Source: CBDCDJ01 sp965215355
GTDB taxonomy: Bacteria; Deinococcota; Deinococci; Deinococcales; Trueperaceae
Direction of reading: 5' to 3'
DNA: 64,000 bases
NCBI GenBank assembly: GCA_965215355.1
Contig: CBDCDJ010000007.1
Coordinates: 310,001 to 374,000 of the forward strand
How positions within the stretch are numbered: position 1 is the first letter of the stretch; every line of letters starts with the position of its first letter. The translations under genes and the position numbers were made by a program. Shown here piece after piece: positions 16,998 through 25,631 of this stretch. The notes under the pieces are model-generated. The model ran no database searches, was not told where the DNA came from, and saw only the letters and a list, made by a program, of their open reading frames with translations.

Positions 16998-17687
16998 TCA
17001 ACTGTCGGTCGGCACGGGTTGTTCGGTTCTTTTTCGCGCCAGGGGCGAAGTGTCCAGGTGCTCGAGCAGGTCGGCCGGACTGTCGTAAAGCGCCAGTGCC
17101 CCTTTTAGGCCTTCGTCGTCCCAGCCGCCGCAGCGCAGGGCGATGCAGCCCACGCCCGCGCGGTTCGCCGCCGTAACGTCGTAAGGGGTGTCGCCCAGCA
17201 TCAGGACTTCGTCTTTGGGGATCTTGAGCTTTTGGAGTGCGGCCTCGACGATGTCCGGCGCGGGTTTGGAGTGTTCGGCGTCCTCGGCAGAAGTTTCGCC
17301 TTCGACGAGCGTCTTGGCACCCGCCCGCTTGAGCAGCGGCTCCAACACCGTGTCTTCCGACGAACTCGCGACCACCAGTTTCACGCCGTCGTCGTGCAGG
17401 CGTTTTAAGAGCTTTTCGGTGTGCGGAAAAGCTTTGACCTGCGGCAGGTAGCGTTTGAAGAGTTCCGAACGGCGGGCGTCGATGGCTTTGCCCGTCTCGC
17501 TGTCCGCCTCGACCTGAATGGCTTTGGGCAACAGCAAACTCCCCTTCATGCCGATGAGCGGTTTGACCTGCTCGTAGCCGACGATAAAACCGGCTTCCGC
17601 CATCGCTTGTTGCCAGGCTCGAGCGTGAAACGCGTTGCTGTCGACCAGGGTACCGTCGACATCCAAAATGAGTCCTTTTACAGCCAT
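16998..17687 (-). CDS. HAD-superfamily phosphatase (phosphoglycolate phosphatase/beta-PGM-like)
   Basis: A 229-residue HAD hydrolase. Motif I is ILDVDGTLVDSN (nucleophile Asp), motif II VVASSSE, motif III Lys in HSKPAPD, and motif IV LMLGDTPYDVTAA. The cap sits between motifs I and II (C1 cap), as in sugar phosphatases and phosphoglycolate phosphatases. I use ATG 17687 because it has a G-rich binding site (GGGGG) and gives the normal family N-terminus; an ATG at 17702 is possible. Confidence 0.85.
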   Translation of the reverse strand: MAVKGLILDVDGTLVDSNAFHARAWQQAMAEAGFIVGYEQVKPLIGMKGSLLLPKAIQVEADSETGKAIDARRSELFKRYLPQVKAFPHTEKLLKRLHDDGVKLVVASSSEDTVLEPLLKRAGAKTLVEGETSAEDAEHSKPAPDIVEAALQKLKIPKDEVLMLGDTPYDVTAANRAGVGCIALRCGGWDDEGLKGALALYDSPADLLEHLDTSPLARKRTEQPVPTDS

Positions 17688-17921
17688 TCTTCGAACCCCC
17701 ATCCTCGGCAACCGACGCCTTCGCAACCCTACGCTTTAGCCTACGAAACAATTGTGAGACCGCCTGACGTTTGGGGGAAACCGACGACCTAAAACGGGGT
17801 GGCCGCAAAACAGGGTGACAACAAGAGGTGACAACACGGTCGGCGATACGGTTTGAAGCGTGACCTGGGTTTCATAATGAAAGCAGTGACCCCTATGGGT
17901 CGCAAGAATGGGAGATGAGAA

Positions 17922-18674
17922 ATGGACAGGACAACCATGCAAGGACGCACCACGTACTACGGTACGGACGCCGAAACCGGCTACGACAGGACTGGCTACG
18001 ACAGGACCGGTTATAACGCTGAGTACGACCTATATGACTACATCGAAGAGGACGAGCTGAACTACCGCCGGAACAGCACCAACTGGACGGCGGTCGTGGC
18101 GGGCTCGCTGTTCGCGCTGGCCGGCGCTTACGTCGTGTACCAAGGTTTGACGGCCAAACCGCAGCGCCAGCGTTTCGGCAAGCCCGAGCGCAGCGGCGGC
18201 ATCGAGGTGACCGAGAGCGTCACGATTGATAAACCCGCCTCGGAGTTGTACGACTACTGGCGCGACTTCGAAAACCTGCCCCAGGTGATGAGTCACCTGA
18301 AGTCGGTCGAAAACCTGGAGGGCGACCGCTCGCACTGGGTCGCCAAGGGTCCTATTAACACCTCTATCGAGTGGGACGCCGAACTCACCTACGACCAGAA
18401 GAATGAGCGCATCGCCTGGCGCTCGCTCGAGGGTGCGATGGTCCCCAACGAGGGCTACGTCGAGTTCAGGGACGCCCCCGGCGGGCGCGGCACCGAACTG
18501 AAAGTCTCGCTCACCTACCACCCGCCGCTGGGTCCGGTCGGCGCGGCGGTCGCCAAACTGTTCGGCGAAGAGCCCAACCAACAGGTCGCTGAAGACCTGC
18601 GCAAGTTCAAGCAGCGCCTGGAAACCGGCGAGGCCGCGACCGTCGACGGCCAAACGTCGGGGCGTGTCGGCTGA
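17922..18674 (+). CDS. Membrane-anchored SRPBCC (cyclase/dehydrase-like) protein
   Basis: A 250-residue protein. Residues 1-50 are hydrophilic with a tandem GYDRTGYDRTGYN, ~55-72 form one membrane segment (WTAVVAGSLFALAGAYVVYQGL), and ~90-235 a START/SRPBCC fold (IEVTESVTIDKPASELYDYWRDFENLPQVMSHLKSV, then HWVAKGP and IAWRSLEG). Such proteins occur widely as stress or lipid-related accessory factors with unknown ligand. GGGAGATG precedes the start. It is separated from the dehydrogenase downstream by a terminator-like palindrome. Confidence 0.8.
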   Translation: MDRTTMQGRTTYYGTDAETGYDRTGYDRTGYNAEYDLYDYIEEDELNYRRNSTNWTAVVAGSLFALAGAYVVYQGLTAKPQRQRFGKPERSGGIEVTESVTIDKPASELYDYWRDFENLPQVMSHLKSVENLEGDRSHWVAKGPINTSIEWDAELTYDQKNERIAWRSLEGAMVPNEGYVEFRDAPGGRGTELKVSLTYHPPLGPVGAAVAKLFGEEPNQQVAEDLRKFKQRLETGEAATVDGQTSGRVG

Positions 18675-18698
18675 GGTTTTTCGTCATTCGTTTCCGTG

Positions 18699-18722
18699 AA
18701 CAAGGGGTTGCAACCCCTTGTT
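18699..18722 (+). terminator. Perfect palindromic terminator-like hairpin
   Basis: A 24-bp perfect dyad (AACAAGGGGTTG and its complement) followed by CCACTTTTTA. It stands 25 bases after the SRPBCC stop and before the alcohol dehydrogenase, so probably ends the former transcript. Confidence 0.6.
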
Positions 18723-18768
18723 CCACTTTTTACTCGTTACCTTCAACTCAAAAGGGGGAGATTGAATA

Positions 18769-19938
18769 ATGCGCGCGCTCTGCTGGTACGGCACGAACGA
18801 CGTCCGCGTCGAAATCGTGCCCGACCCGGAAATTCTGAACCCGCACGACGCCGTCATCCGGGTGACTTCGACCGCGATTTGCGGCTCGGACCTGCACCTG
18901 TACGACGGCTATATTCCGATGATGGAAAAGGGCGACATCCTGGGCCACGAGTTTATGGGCGAGGTCGTCGAAACGGGGCCGGAGGTCAAAAACCTCTCTG
19001 TCGGCGACCGCGTGGTGGTGCCGTTTCCCATCGCCTGCGGCAGTTGCTTTTTCTGCGGGCACGACCTGTGGTCGCTCTGCGACAACAGCAACCCCAAGGC
19101 GGGCATCGCCGAGACCTTTTTCGGGCATTCCCCAGCGGGCATTTTCGGCTACTCGCACATCATGGGCGGTTACGCGGGCGGGCAGGCCGAGTACGTCCGG
19201 GTGCCCTTTGCCGACGTGGGGCCGTTCAAGGTGCCTGACCACTTAAGCGACGAGCAAGTCCTGTTCCTCACCGACATCTTCCCGACCGGCTATCAGGCCG
19301 CCGACCAGGCCGACTTGCAGGGCGGCGAGGTCGTCGCCGTGTGGGGCTGCGGGCCGGTCGGACAGTTCGCCATCCAGAGCGCCTGGCTCTTGGGCGCGGA
19401 ACGCGTTATCGCCATCGACCGTTTTCCCGAGCGCCTGAGCATGGCCGCGACTTACGGCCGAGCTGAGACCGTCAACTACGAGGAAAAAAGCGTCCTGGAC
19501 ACCCTGAACGAAATGACCGGCGGCCGTGGCCCGGACGTGTGCATCGACGCGGTCGGGATGGAAGCGCACGGAATGGGCGTGGCGGGCGTGTACGACAAGG
19601 TCAAACAGTCGGTGCGCCTCGAGACCGGCCGCCCGCACGCGCTCCGCGAGGCCATCATGGCCTGCCGCAAGGGCGGCACCCTGTCGGTGGCGGGCGTCTA
19701 TGGCGGCATCATCGACAAAATCCCGATGGGCGCGGCCTTCAACAAGGGCCTCACCTGGAAAATGGGCCAAACCCACGTCCACCGCTATTTGCAGCCGTTG
19801 CTCGAGAAAATCGTAGACGGCAGCATCGACCCCGCGGCGATTATCACCCACCGCCTGAAGCTCGAGGACGCCCCCCACGGTTACGACATCTTCAAAAACA
19901 AAGAGGACGACTGCGTCAAGGTCGTTTTAACGCCGTAA
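18769..19938 (+). CDS. Zinc-dependent alcohol dehydrogenase (MDR family)
   Basis: A 389-residue medium-chain dehydrogenase. The catalytic zinc site is CGSDLH plus GHEFMGEVV, the structural zinc site is CGSCFFCGHDLWSLC, and the NAD site VWGCGPVGQFAIQ. An insert near residues 105-140 (AETFFGHSPAGIFGYSHIMGGYAGGQAEYV) is typical of the glutathione-independent formaldehyde dehydrogenase-like subgroup. It is preceded by AAAGGGGGAG and followed one base later by an SDR gene, so the two likely act in one operon. Confidence 0.88.
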   Translation: MRALCWYGTNDVRVEIVPDPEILNPHDAVIRVTSTAICGSDLHLYDGYIPMMEKGDILGHEFMGEVVETGPEVKNLSVGDRVVVPFPIACGSCFFCGHDLWSLCDNSNPKAGIAETFFGHSPAGIFGYSHIMGGYAGGQAEYVRVPFADVGPFKVPDHLSDEQVLFLTDIFPTGYQAADQADLQGGEVVAVWGCGPVGQFAIQSAWLLGAERVIAIDRFPERLSMAATYGRAETVNYEEKSVLDTLNEMTGGRGPDVCIDAVGMEAHGMGVAGVYDKVKQSVRLETGRPHALREAIMACRKGGTLSVAGVYGGIIDKIPMGAAFNKGLTWKMGQTHVHRYLQPLLEKIVDGSIDPAAIITHRLKLEDAPHGYDIFKNKEDDCVKVVLTP

Positions 19939-19939
19939 C

Positions 19940-20956
19940 GTGAGCAGACGTAACGTCGTCTTGGCCGGGGTGGCGGGTGCCGCCCTGGCCTGGACTTTCT
20001 CGAGGCGTGCGAGTTTTAGAGACAAGTCCATTTTAATTACGGGCGGCTCGAAGGGCTTGGGTTTGCTGTTGGCGCGGCGTTTCGCCGCCGAGGGCGCGCG
20101 CTTGACCCTGCTGGCTCGAGACGAAACCGAACTCAACCGCGCTGCTGCCGGACTGCGGTCACGGTACAGAGCCGACGTTCTCACCGTCCCATGCGACGTG
20201 CGGGAGCGGGAGCAGGTGAAAGAGGCGGTAGCTCGAGCCCTCTCCCACTTCGGCCGCATCGACGTGCTCGTGAACAACGCGGGCATCATCCAGGCGGGAC
20301 CGGTCGCGCACATGACGGTTGAAGACTTCGAAAACGCGATGAACGTGCATTTTTGGGGACCGCTTTACATGATGCTCGAGGCCGTCCCCCACATGAAAGC
20401 GCAGGGCGGCGGGCGAATTGTCAACATCGCGTCCATCGGCGGCAAGGTGGCGGTGCCGCACCTGGTTCCCTACTCGGCGAGCAAGTTCGCGCTCGTCGGG
20501 CTGTCGGACGGGATGCGGGCGGAACTCGCGCAGGACGGCATCACCGTGACGACGGTGTGCCCCTGGCTCATGCGCACGGGCTCGTACCTCAACGTGCAGC
20601 TCAAAGGGCAGCACGAACGCGAACTCGTCTGGTTCGCTGTGTCTGACTCGCTGCCGGGCGTGTCGATGAGTGCGGAAAAGGCGGCGCGGGACATTGTCGA
20701 GGCTTGCCGCAACGGGCGGGCGCAACTCGTGACTGGCGTCCAGGGCAAGCTGGCGGCGGGGGCGAACGCGCTTTTCCCCGAACTCACCGCGCAGCTTTTC
20801 AAACTGACGATGCGCCTGTTGCCGGGTGAGAATCCCGTAGACGGAGACACCCTGCAAACGGGCTGGGAAAGCCGCTCCGCACTTGCGCCGTCGCTGCTGA
20901 CGACGCTCTCCGACCGGGCGGCGCGGCGCAACAACGAGGGCAATCCGCAGGGGTAG
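19940..20956 (+). CDS. Short-chain dehydrogenase/reductase
   Basis: A 338-residue SDR starting at GTG 19940. An N-terminal hydrophobic stretch (VVLAGVAGAALAWTF) may anchor it to the membrane. It has the cofactor motif TGGSKGLG, NNAG, and the catalytic Tyr-Lys in YSASK (residues ~178-182). The C-terminal ~80 residues extend past the core fold. It directly follows the alcohol dehydrogenase; the substrate is unknown. Confidence 0.85.
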   Translation: MSRRNVVLAGVAGAALAWTFSRRASFRDKSILITGGSKGLGLLLARRFAAEGARLTLLARDETELNRAAAGLRSRYRADVLTVPCDVREREQVKEAVARALSHFGRIDVLVNNAGIIQAGPVAHMTVEDFENAMNVHFWGPLYMMLEAVPHMKAQGGGRIVNIASIGGKVAVPHLVPYSASKFALVGLSDGMRAELAQDGITVTTVCPWLMRTGSYLNVQLKGQHERELVWFAVSDSLPGVSMSAEKAARDIVEACRNGRAQLVTGVQGKLAAGANALFPELTAQLFKLTMRLLPGENPVDGDTLQTGWESRSALAPSLLTTLSDRAARRNNEGNPQG

Positions 20957-21012
20957 GGCTCGAGAGAAAAACTCTTCCCTTAGGGTCGCGTTTTAGGTGT
21001 AGGATAGCGCTT

Positions 21013-22269
21013 ATGCAAGCCAAAGGCCTCGGCGAACCCGACCGCAACTTCTGGCTCGGGGTCTACAACGGCGTCCTCATCAACGGGGCGGAAGCCTTTT
21101 TTCACAGCAACCTCGTCATGGCCCCATTCTTGGCGACGCTCGGCGCGCCCGCCGTGGTCATCGGGCTGATTCCGGCTTTAAAAGTGGGGGCTTGGTTTTT
21201 GCCGCAACTGTTCGTAGCGAGCCGCCTAGCGCACGAACCCCTCAAACTGCCCTGGTACCGCCGCACCTCGCTCGTGCGGATTCTCGCTTACGCGCTGATG
21301 GTATCGGCCGTGTTCGCTTTTCCCGACAGGCCGGGTTTGTTGATGCTCGTGGTCCTCGCAACTATCGGGACGGTGTCGATTGCGGGCGGTATCTCGGGGA
21401 TTCCCTTCGCCGACGTGACCGCGAAGGTCGTGCCGCACTACCGACTGGGCACGTTTTGGGCGCTCCGCAACACCATCGGCGGCGCACTGGCCCTGTTGGC
21501 CGGACTGCTGCTGCGTCACTTTTTGGCCTCGGGGGTCGATTTTCCGCGCAACTTCGGTATCATCTTTGCCTTTGGCGCGGCGCTGTCGGGGGCGGCCTAC
21601 CTCGCGTTTTGCCTTATCCGCGAGCCCGCCGGGAAGCCCGCGACCAAGCAGCCGTTTCGCAAGCTCGTGGGGCAGATTCCGGGGTTGCTGCAGGGGGACC
21701 TCAGCTTCCGCCGCTACGTGCGGGTACGCTTTTTGGCGCTGCTGGCGCTACTCGCCGACCCTTTTTACGCCGTGTACGCGCTCAAAACCTTAGAAGCCCC
21801 CGCGACCGCGCTCGGTTTGTTCGTAATTCTGTCGACCTCGGCCTCGATTACCGCCAACTTGCTCTTTCGCCGCCCGGCCAACCGCGGGCACAACGTGGAC
21901 ATCTTACAAATCAGCATCATGCTGCTCTTGGCCGCCTCGGTCTCGGCGCTGCTGCTGCCCAGTTGGCAAACGTTCGCCGTGGTCTTTATGCTCTCGGCGG
22001 CGGGGCAGGCCGGGATGGGCATCGCCGCCTGGAACCTCCTCTACGCCGTGTCGCCCGAGAGCGAACGGCCCCTTTACGTGGGCACCGCCAACAGCCTGCT
22101 GTCCCTGCCGAGCTTCGCGCCGATTCTGGCGGGGGGTCTCGTCGGGCTGCTCGGCTTTCGCCTCACCTTTGGGCTGGCGGCGATGGTCGCCATGACCGCC
22201 CTGAGTTTCGCCTTCCGCTTCAAAGAGTTGCGCGCGCTGGACGCGTCGGCGCTGACGGCGGGGGATTGA
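21013..22269 (+). CDS. MFS transporter
   Basis: A 418-residue membrane protein with 12 predicted helices and a long central loop (~190-220, EPAGKPATKQPFRKLVGQIPGLLQGD), as in major facilitator permeases. FALIGLIPALKVGAWFLPQL-type helices open the protein. TAGGAT at 21000-21005 lies seven bases before the ATG, indicating leaderless transcription. The substrate cannot be inferred. Confidence 0.8.
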   Translation: MQAKGLGEPDRNFWLGVYNGVLINGAEAFFHSNLVMAPFLATLGAPAVVIGLIPALKVGAWFLPQLFVASRLAHEPLKLPWYRRTSLVRILAYALMVSAVFAFPDRPGLLMLVVLATIGTVSIAGGISGIPFADVTAKVVPHYRLGTFWALRNTIGGALALLAGLLLRHFLASGVDFPRNFGIIFAFGAALSGAAYLAFCLIREPAGKPATKQPFRKLVGQIPGLLQGDLSFRRYVRVRFLALLALLADPFYAVYALKTLEAPATALGLFVILSTSASITANLLFRRPANRGHNVDILQISIMLLLAASVSALLLPSWQTFAVVFMLSAAGQAGMGIAAWNLLYAVSPESERPLYVGTANSLLSLPSFAPILAGGLVGLLGFRLTFGLAAMVAMTALSFAFRFKELRALDASALTAGD

Positions 22270-22337
22270 AAGTTAGATGGTGTTTCGTGACCTTCGAGTT
22301 AGTAATCAGAAGGTTGACCTTGTAAAAGAGGTAAAGA

Positions 22338-22841
22338 ATGAACGCGCACACGAAAATCAGTCAACAAGTTGAAGAAGCTGCCGAAATTACAGGCGTAGGC
22401 ATAGAAAAACTTACTTCTGAAGAAGCCGAACTGATTAGGCGGCACCTCATCAAAAAGTTTGCTCCCGAAGAGCGCGCTCGCCAGGGATTGGGTAGACCTG
22501 TAGCTCTTTGGGAAAGACTTTCCGATAGCATTTCGGTTCAAGATGAAAATGCTTGGATTTGGCTTGACGAGTTTATAAAGGATAAAAAAGTAATCTTGTT
22601 CTTCAACACAAATAAAGAAGAGGCTATGTACCATGTGGCATCAGATTCGAAGCTTTCAACTCTTTTAGGAGAAACCTATCCGTTCGAGTTTTACTTGACT
22701 GATGACTCAACTGATTTCCTAATTTGTTTCAATCACCACGATTACCTCATAGCTGCGGGTAGTGCAAAGGGCTGGCTGGGAAGTATAGATAAGAAAGCTC
22801 GAGGTAGCAGTTCGGCAAAACGATTTCATGACAGTCTGTAA
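22338..22841 (+). CDS. Uncharacterised protein, low-GC (DUF6756-like)
   Basis: A 167-residue soluble protein with a good ribosome site (AGAGG). The C-terminal half (VILFFNTNKEEAMYHV, FEFYLTDDSTDFLICFNHHDYLIAAG) resembles a family annotated DUF6756, of unknown role and often next to toxin or immunity genes. Its GC content is clearly below that of the flanking genes, suggesting horizontal acquisition. Confidence 0.55.
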   Translation: MNAHTKISQQVEEAAEITGVGIEKLTSEEAELIRRHLIKKFAPEERARQGLGRPVALWERLSDSISVQDENAWIWLDEFIKDKKVILFFNTNKEEAMYHVASDSKLSTLLGETYPFEFYLTDDSTDFLICFNHHDYLIAAGSAKGWLGSIDKKARGSSSAKRFHDSL

Positions 22842-22880
22842 GGCCGGGTCGTCCGTACCTTCCAATTAAACATTCGCCGG

Positions 22881-23156
22881 TCAAAGCGTCTGCACCTCGG
22901 ACAAGTCGAGGCTCTGTTGTGCGTGCCACAGGTCATAACTCTTCTGCATGTTGAGCCAACTGTCGGGCGTGGTGTCGAAGGCTTTGGCGAGGCGTAACGC
23001 CATCTCCGGGCTCACGCCCGCGCGGCCGTTGACGAGTTGGGACAGCGTCTTGCGAGCGACGCCGAGCTCGGCCGCCGTCTCGGTCACGCTCGAGCCCAGA
23101 GGTTCTAAATAAAGTTCTCTCAAGACTTCGCCGGGGTGGGCTGGGTTGTGCATCAT
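22881..23156 (-). CDS. higA: HigA-family antitoxin
   Basis: A 91-residue XRE-type antitoxin: MMHNPAHPGEVLRELYLEPLG, helix-turn-helix VTETAAELGVARKTLSQLVNG, then ALRLAKAFDTTPDSWLNMQ, all typical of HigA/VapI. ATG 23156 follows AGGAGA. HigA normally neutralises the HigB mRNA interferase encoded just upstream; here only the last ~22 codons of higB remain, so this is an orphan. Confidence 0.88.
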   Translation of the reverse strand: MMHNPAHPGEVLRELYLEPLGSSVTETAAELGVARKTLSQLVNGRAGVSPEMALRLAKAFDTTPDSWLNMQKSYDLWHAQQSLDLSEVQTL

Positions 23157-23166
23157 GGTTCTCCTG

Positions 23167-23235
23167 TCAGTGATACTCGAGGTGGTCGAGGCCATAAACG
23201 TCTCCGTCCCCGAAACGGAAGACGACGCAGTTCGG
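23167..23235 (-). pseudogene. higB: C-terminal remnant of higB toxin
   Basis: The minus-strand frame reads NCVVFRFGDGDVYGLDHLEYH followed by TGA, matching the conserved tail of HigB toxins (family form FRW..GDAYDVEIVDYH). A stop codon lies immediately before the remnant, and unrelated sequence begins there. It sits 10 bases ahead of higA, as expected for an intact higBA operon whose toxin was lost by deletion. Confidence 0.65.
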
Positions 23236-23248
23236 TTAGGATAGCGTC

Positions 23249-23368
23249 ATGCCTGCCCCTTCTCCAACCATCGCTATCGTCAGGGGCGGCGTAGCGGGCT
23301 TTTTTGCCGCCGTGACCTGCGCCGAGGCGAATCCACAGGCTCGAATCCTCCCCAGGAGACAGCTATGA
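23249..23368 (+). pseudogene. N-terminal fragment of an FAD-dependent oxidoreductase (HI0933/BaiN-like)
   Basis: The 39-codon frame contains PTIAIVRGGVAGFFAAVTCAE and NPQARIL, the first FAD-binding beta-alpha-beta unit of HI0933-type flavoproteins (normally GGGAAGFFAAV). One conserved Gly is Arg. A leaderless-type TAGGAT lies six bases upstream of the ATG, so the original promoter survives. The remaining ~350 codons are missing. Confidence 0.55.
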
Positions 23369-23378
23369 AAAGACGACT

Positions 23379-23627
23379 ATGAAAATTGCCAAGCTGGAAA
23401 CCTTCTACGTACCTCCGCGCTGGTTGTTCGTCCGCCTCGAGAGTGACGAGGGCGTGGTGGGCTGGGGCGAGGCGAGTTTGGAAGGCTACGCCGAGGCCGT
23501 CGAGGGCGCGCTCGAAGCGAAGCCACGCTCCACAGCCCGCCGACAGAGGTCGCCCGCGCCTTCTAGGTACACTCTGACACGTTGGCACACTATAGGCACA
23601 CAAACGAAAGAACGCGGTGAGGTTTGA
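23379..23627 (+). pseudogene. N-terminal fragment of a galactonate dehydratase-like enolase
   Basis: The first ~47 codons (MKIAKLETFYVPPRWLFVRLESDEGVVGWGEASLEG) match the N-terminal capping domain of mandelate racemase/galactonate dehydratase-type enolases, which are about 380 residues. The reading then turns into unrelated arginine-rich sequence and stops at 23627. It lies directly behind the flavoprotein fragment. Confidence 0.6.
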
Positions 23628-23643
23628 GTCTCACCGCGTTCTT
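23608..23643. terminator. Strong hairpin, probably a bidirectional terminator
   Basis: A perfect 14-bp stem (AAGAACGCGGTGAG at 23608-23621, complement at 23630-23643) with an 8-nt loop, flanked by CAAACG on the left and ACTTAT on the right. It probably once ended the transcript of a gene whose body is gone. Confidence 0.6.
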
Positions 23644-23972
23644 ACTTATCCCGTTTGTAACGGATTTTCTCGTGGCGGGCGCACAAAGACTTTAACCTAG
23701 GACCTACGGTTTTGGAGTTCGCTTTGAACTATATTCAAGTCTTCGCAGGTCTATAAAAAACGTCTTGTTCAGGCACAATTCCCTAATGCGATTGTTAAAG
23801 TCCAGGACACTTACGTAGCTGCATAAGTGTGAAATAAGTGTAAATAGAAAGCGAAAATGACGGTTGCGGCGACAATTTTTAGCTCCCGAAACTTACAGTC
23901 AGCGAACCTCAGTGGCATGCCATCATTCACGAACTGAAGATGTCCGCCAAGCTCATTGCCCCCTCTTTATAG
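23644..23972. other. Degenerate region with a tRNA-like 3'-half
   Basis: A 329-bp gap with no gene. On the minus strand 23720-23673 reads like a decayed tRNA 3' half: CTCCAAA anticodon-loop-like segment (CCA, Trp), GGTTAAAGTC in place of GGTTCAAGTCC, and a terminal GCGCCCGCCA. Stems no longer pair, so it is not a functional tRNA. Integrated elements often leave such 3' tRNA copies at their ends. The rest is unassigned. Confidence 0.3.
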
Positions 23973-24022
23973 TGGACCCAAGAAACTGGACACAAAAAGG
24001 GCAGGGGCTAAGCTACACCTGA

Positions 24023-24304
24023 ATGATGAGAAAGAACCACTCAAGCAGCTTTAAGGCACAACTGGTGCTGGAAATGCTCAAAGAAGAAAAGACCGTTTCT
24101 GAACTTGCCTCAACCTACGGAGTACACCCCACCATGCTGCACCGCTGGAAGAAACAGGTGGTGGCGGGCTTGCCGCAAGTGTTCGAGAGAGAAAAGGACG
24201 CCAAAGCCGCTCAAGAAGCCGCGGAGCAAAAGATTGAGGAACTCTACACTGAGGTTGGGCGCTTGAGCACGCAGTTGGCGTGGCTCAAAAAAATTCGATG
24301 TTGA
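24023..24304 (+). CDS. IS3-family OrfA (helix-turn-helix)
   Basis: A 93-residue DNA-binding half of the transposase: FKAQLVLEMLKEEKTVSELASTYGVHPTMLHRWKKQ is the helix-turn-helix, followed by a leucine-zipper-like coiled coil (EQKIEELYTEVGRLSTQL). The run of seven A at 24288-24294 near its end is a likely -1 slippage site that makes the OrfAB transposase. Confidence 0.88.
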   Translation: MMRKNHSSSFKAQLVLEMLKEEKTVSELASTYGVHPTMLHRWKKQVVAGLPQVFEREKDAKAAQEAAEQKIEELYTEVGRLSTQLAWLKKIRC

Positions 24305-25214
24305 CTAGGCCCGAACGCCTCACGCTCGTTGATTGGGACGACCAGACGGTGCCTATCAAAGGCCAGGCGGAACTGCTGGGCTTGAACCGTTCAGGGCTTT
24401 ACTACCGTCCGCTTACCCCCTCTGCTGAGGAAGTTGCCTTGAAGCACCGCATCGACGAACTCTATACGCTTCGTCCTTTCTACGGCTCGCGGCGCATCAC
24501 CGCCACCTTACGAAGGGAGGGGTGGCGGCTCAACCGCAAAGCTGTGCAGCGGCACATGCGGGAGATGGGCCTTGCTGGAATTTGTCCGGGGCCGAACTTA
24601 AGCAAACGCCGCAGCGACCACCAGGTTTACCCCTACTTACTGAGAGGTTTGGCGATTACCGAACCCAATCAGGTGTGGGGCATTGACATTACTTACATCC
24701 GTCTGGCACGTGGCTGGCTCTATCTGGTGGCGGTGCTCGACTGGTTCTCCAGGTACGTGATGAGCTGGGAACTTAACGACAGTTTAGAAGTGGCTTTTGT
24801 TTTGGAGGCTGTAGCCAAAGCGTTCGCTCAAGCCACACCCGACATCTTAAACAGTGACCAGGGCAGTCAATTTACCAGTCCGGGCTACCTCGAACTCCTC
24901 CGCAGTGCCGAAGTGCGGGTCAGCATGGATGGCAAAGGAAGAGCGAGTGACAACGTCTTTACCGAGAGGTTGTGGCGCAGTCTCAAATATGAGGAGGTCT
25001 ATCTGCATGACTACCAAACCCCCAAGCAAGAACGGGCATCGCCCGCTACTTAGACTTCTACAACCACGAGCGGCTGCATCAGTCGCTCGCCTACCAGACC
25101 CCGGCAGAGGTGTACTTTGGATCAGCCCAGCAGACCAATACAACTACCGACACCCACCAAGCACTCACCGAAGGGAGGGAGTGTAGCTTAGACCAGCCCC
25201 GAATCGTGTCTTGA
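24280..25214 (+). pseudogene. IS3-family OrfB transposase, frameshifted near the end
   Basis: A retroviral-integrase-type transposase in the -1 frame of orfA. It shows HRIDELYTLRPFYGSRRIT, the first Asp in VWGIDITYI, the second in NSDQGSQFTS and Glu in VFTERLWRSLKYEEVY. The frame ends at 25053, but ARTGIARYLDFYNHERLHQSLAYQTPAEVYF continues in another frame to 25214, consistent with one lost G in AAGGCA at ~25028. All three catalytic residues lie before the break. Confidence 0.82.
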
Positions 25215-25334
25215 CAACCGGGTCCACCTCAGAGTCTTAACACGCAAGTGCATCCCCTTGCAAAATCAAGTGAAGTTGACCCGTTTCAGTGGACACACGC
25301 CCTCTTGAGATAATGATCATAGAAGGAGTGTCAG

Positions 25335-25631
25335 ATGCCACGAACGAAACCAGCCTATGCAGCAGAATTCAAAGCTGAAGCGGTACGCCTTTACCAACAG
25401 ACCGATAAGAGTATGAAAGAGGTCGCTGAGGACCTGGGGATGTCGGTCAATTCTCTCAGGGAACGGCTACGCCGCTCAGAGACGACGGAAGCTGATCCAG
25501 CATCTTCGACAGAAAGCGAACATGAAGAATTGGAACGTCTTCGTAAAGAGAACCGCATCCTAAAGGAAGAGCGTGAGATTCTAAAAAAGGCAACGACCTT
25601 CTTCGCCAAGGAAAACAGCCGGAGCCGGTAA
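25335..25631 (+). CDS. IS3-family OrfA
   Basis: A 98-residue protein: YAAEFKAEAVRLYQQTDKSMKEVAEDLGMSVNSLRERL is a helix-turn-helix; EHEELERLRKENRILKEEREILKKATTFFAKE is the coiled coil characteristic of OrfA in the IS51/IS3 branch. It ends two codons before orfB. A good ribosome site (AGAAGGAG) precedes it. Confidence 0.88.
   Translation: MPRTKPAYAAEFKAEAVRLYQQTDKSMKEVAEDLGMSVNSLRERLRRSETTEADPASSTESEHEELERLRKENRILKEEREILKKATTFFAKENSRSR

Larger units (their letters stand above)
23973..25226 (+). mobile_element. IS3-family insertion sequence (first copy, frameshifted orfB)
   Basis: A 1254-bp element. The ends are imperfect inverted repeats (left TGGACCCAAGAAACTGG, right TGGACCCGGTTGTCAAG when reversed). 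It carries overlapping orfA and orfB in the usual -1 arrangement. Flanking 3-bp sequences differ (TAG and CCT), so no target duplication is left. orfB has a secondary frameshift, so the element is probably inactive. Confidence 0.8.
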
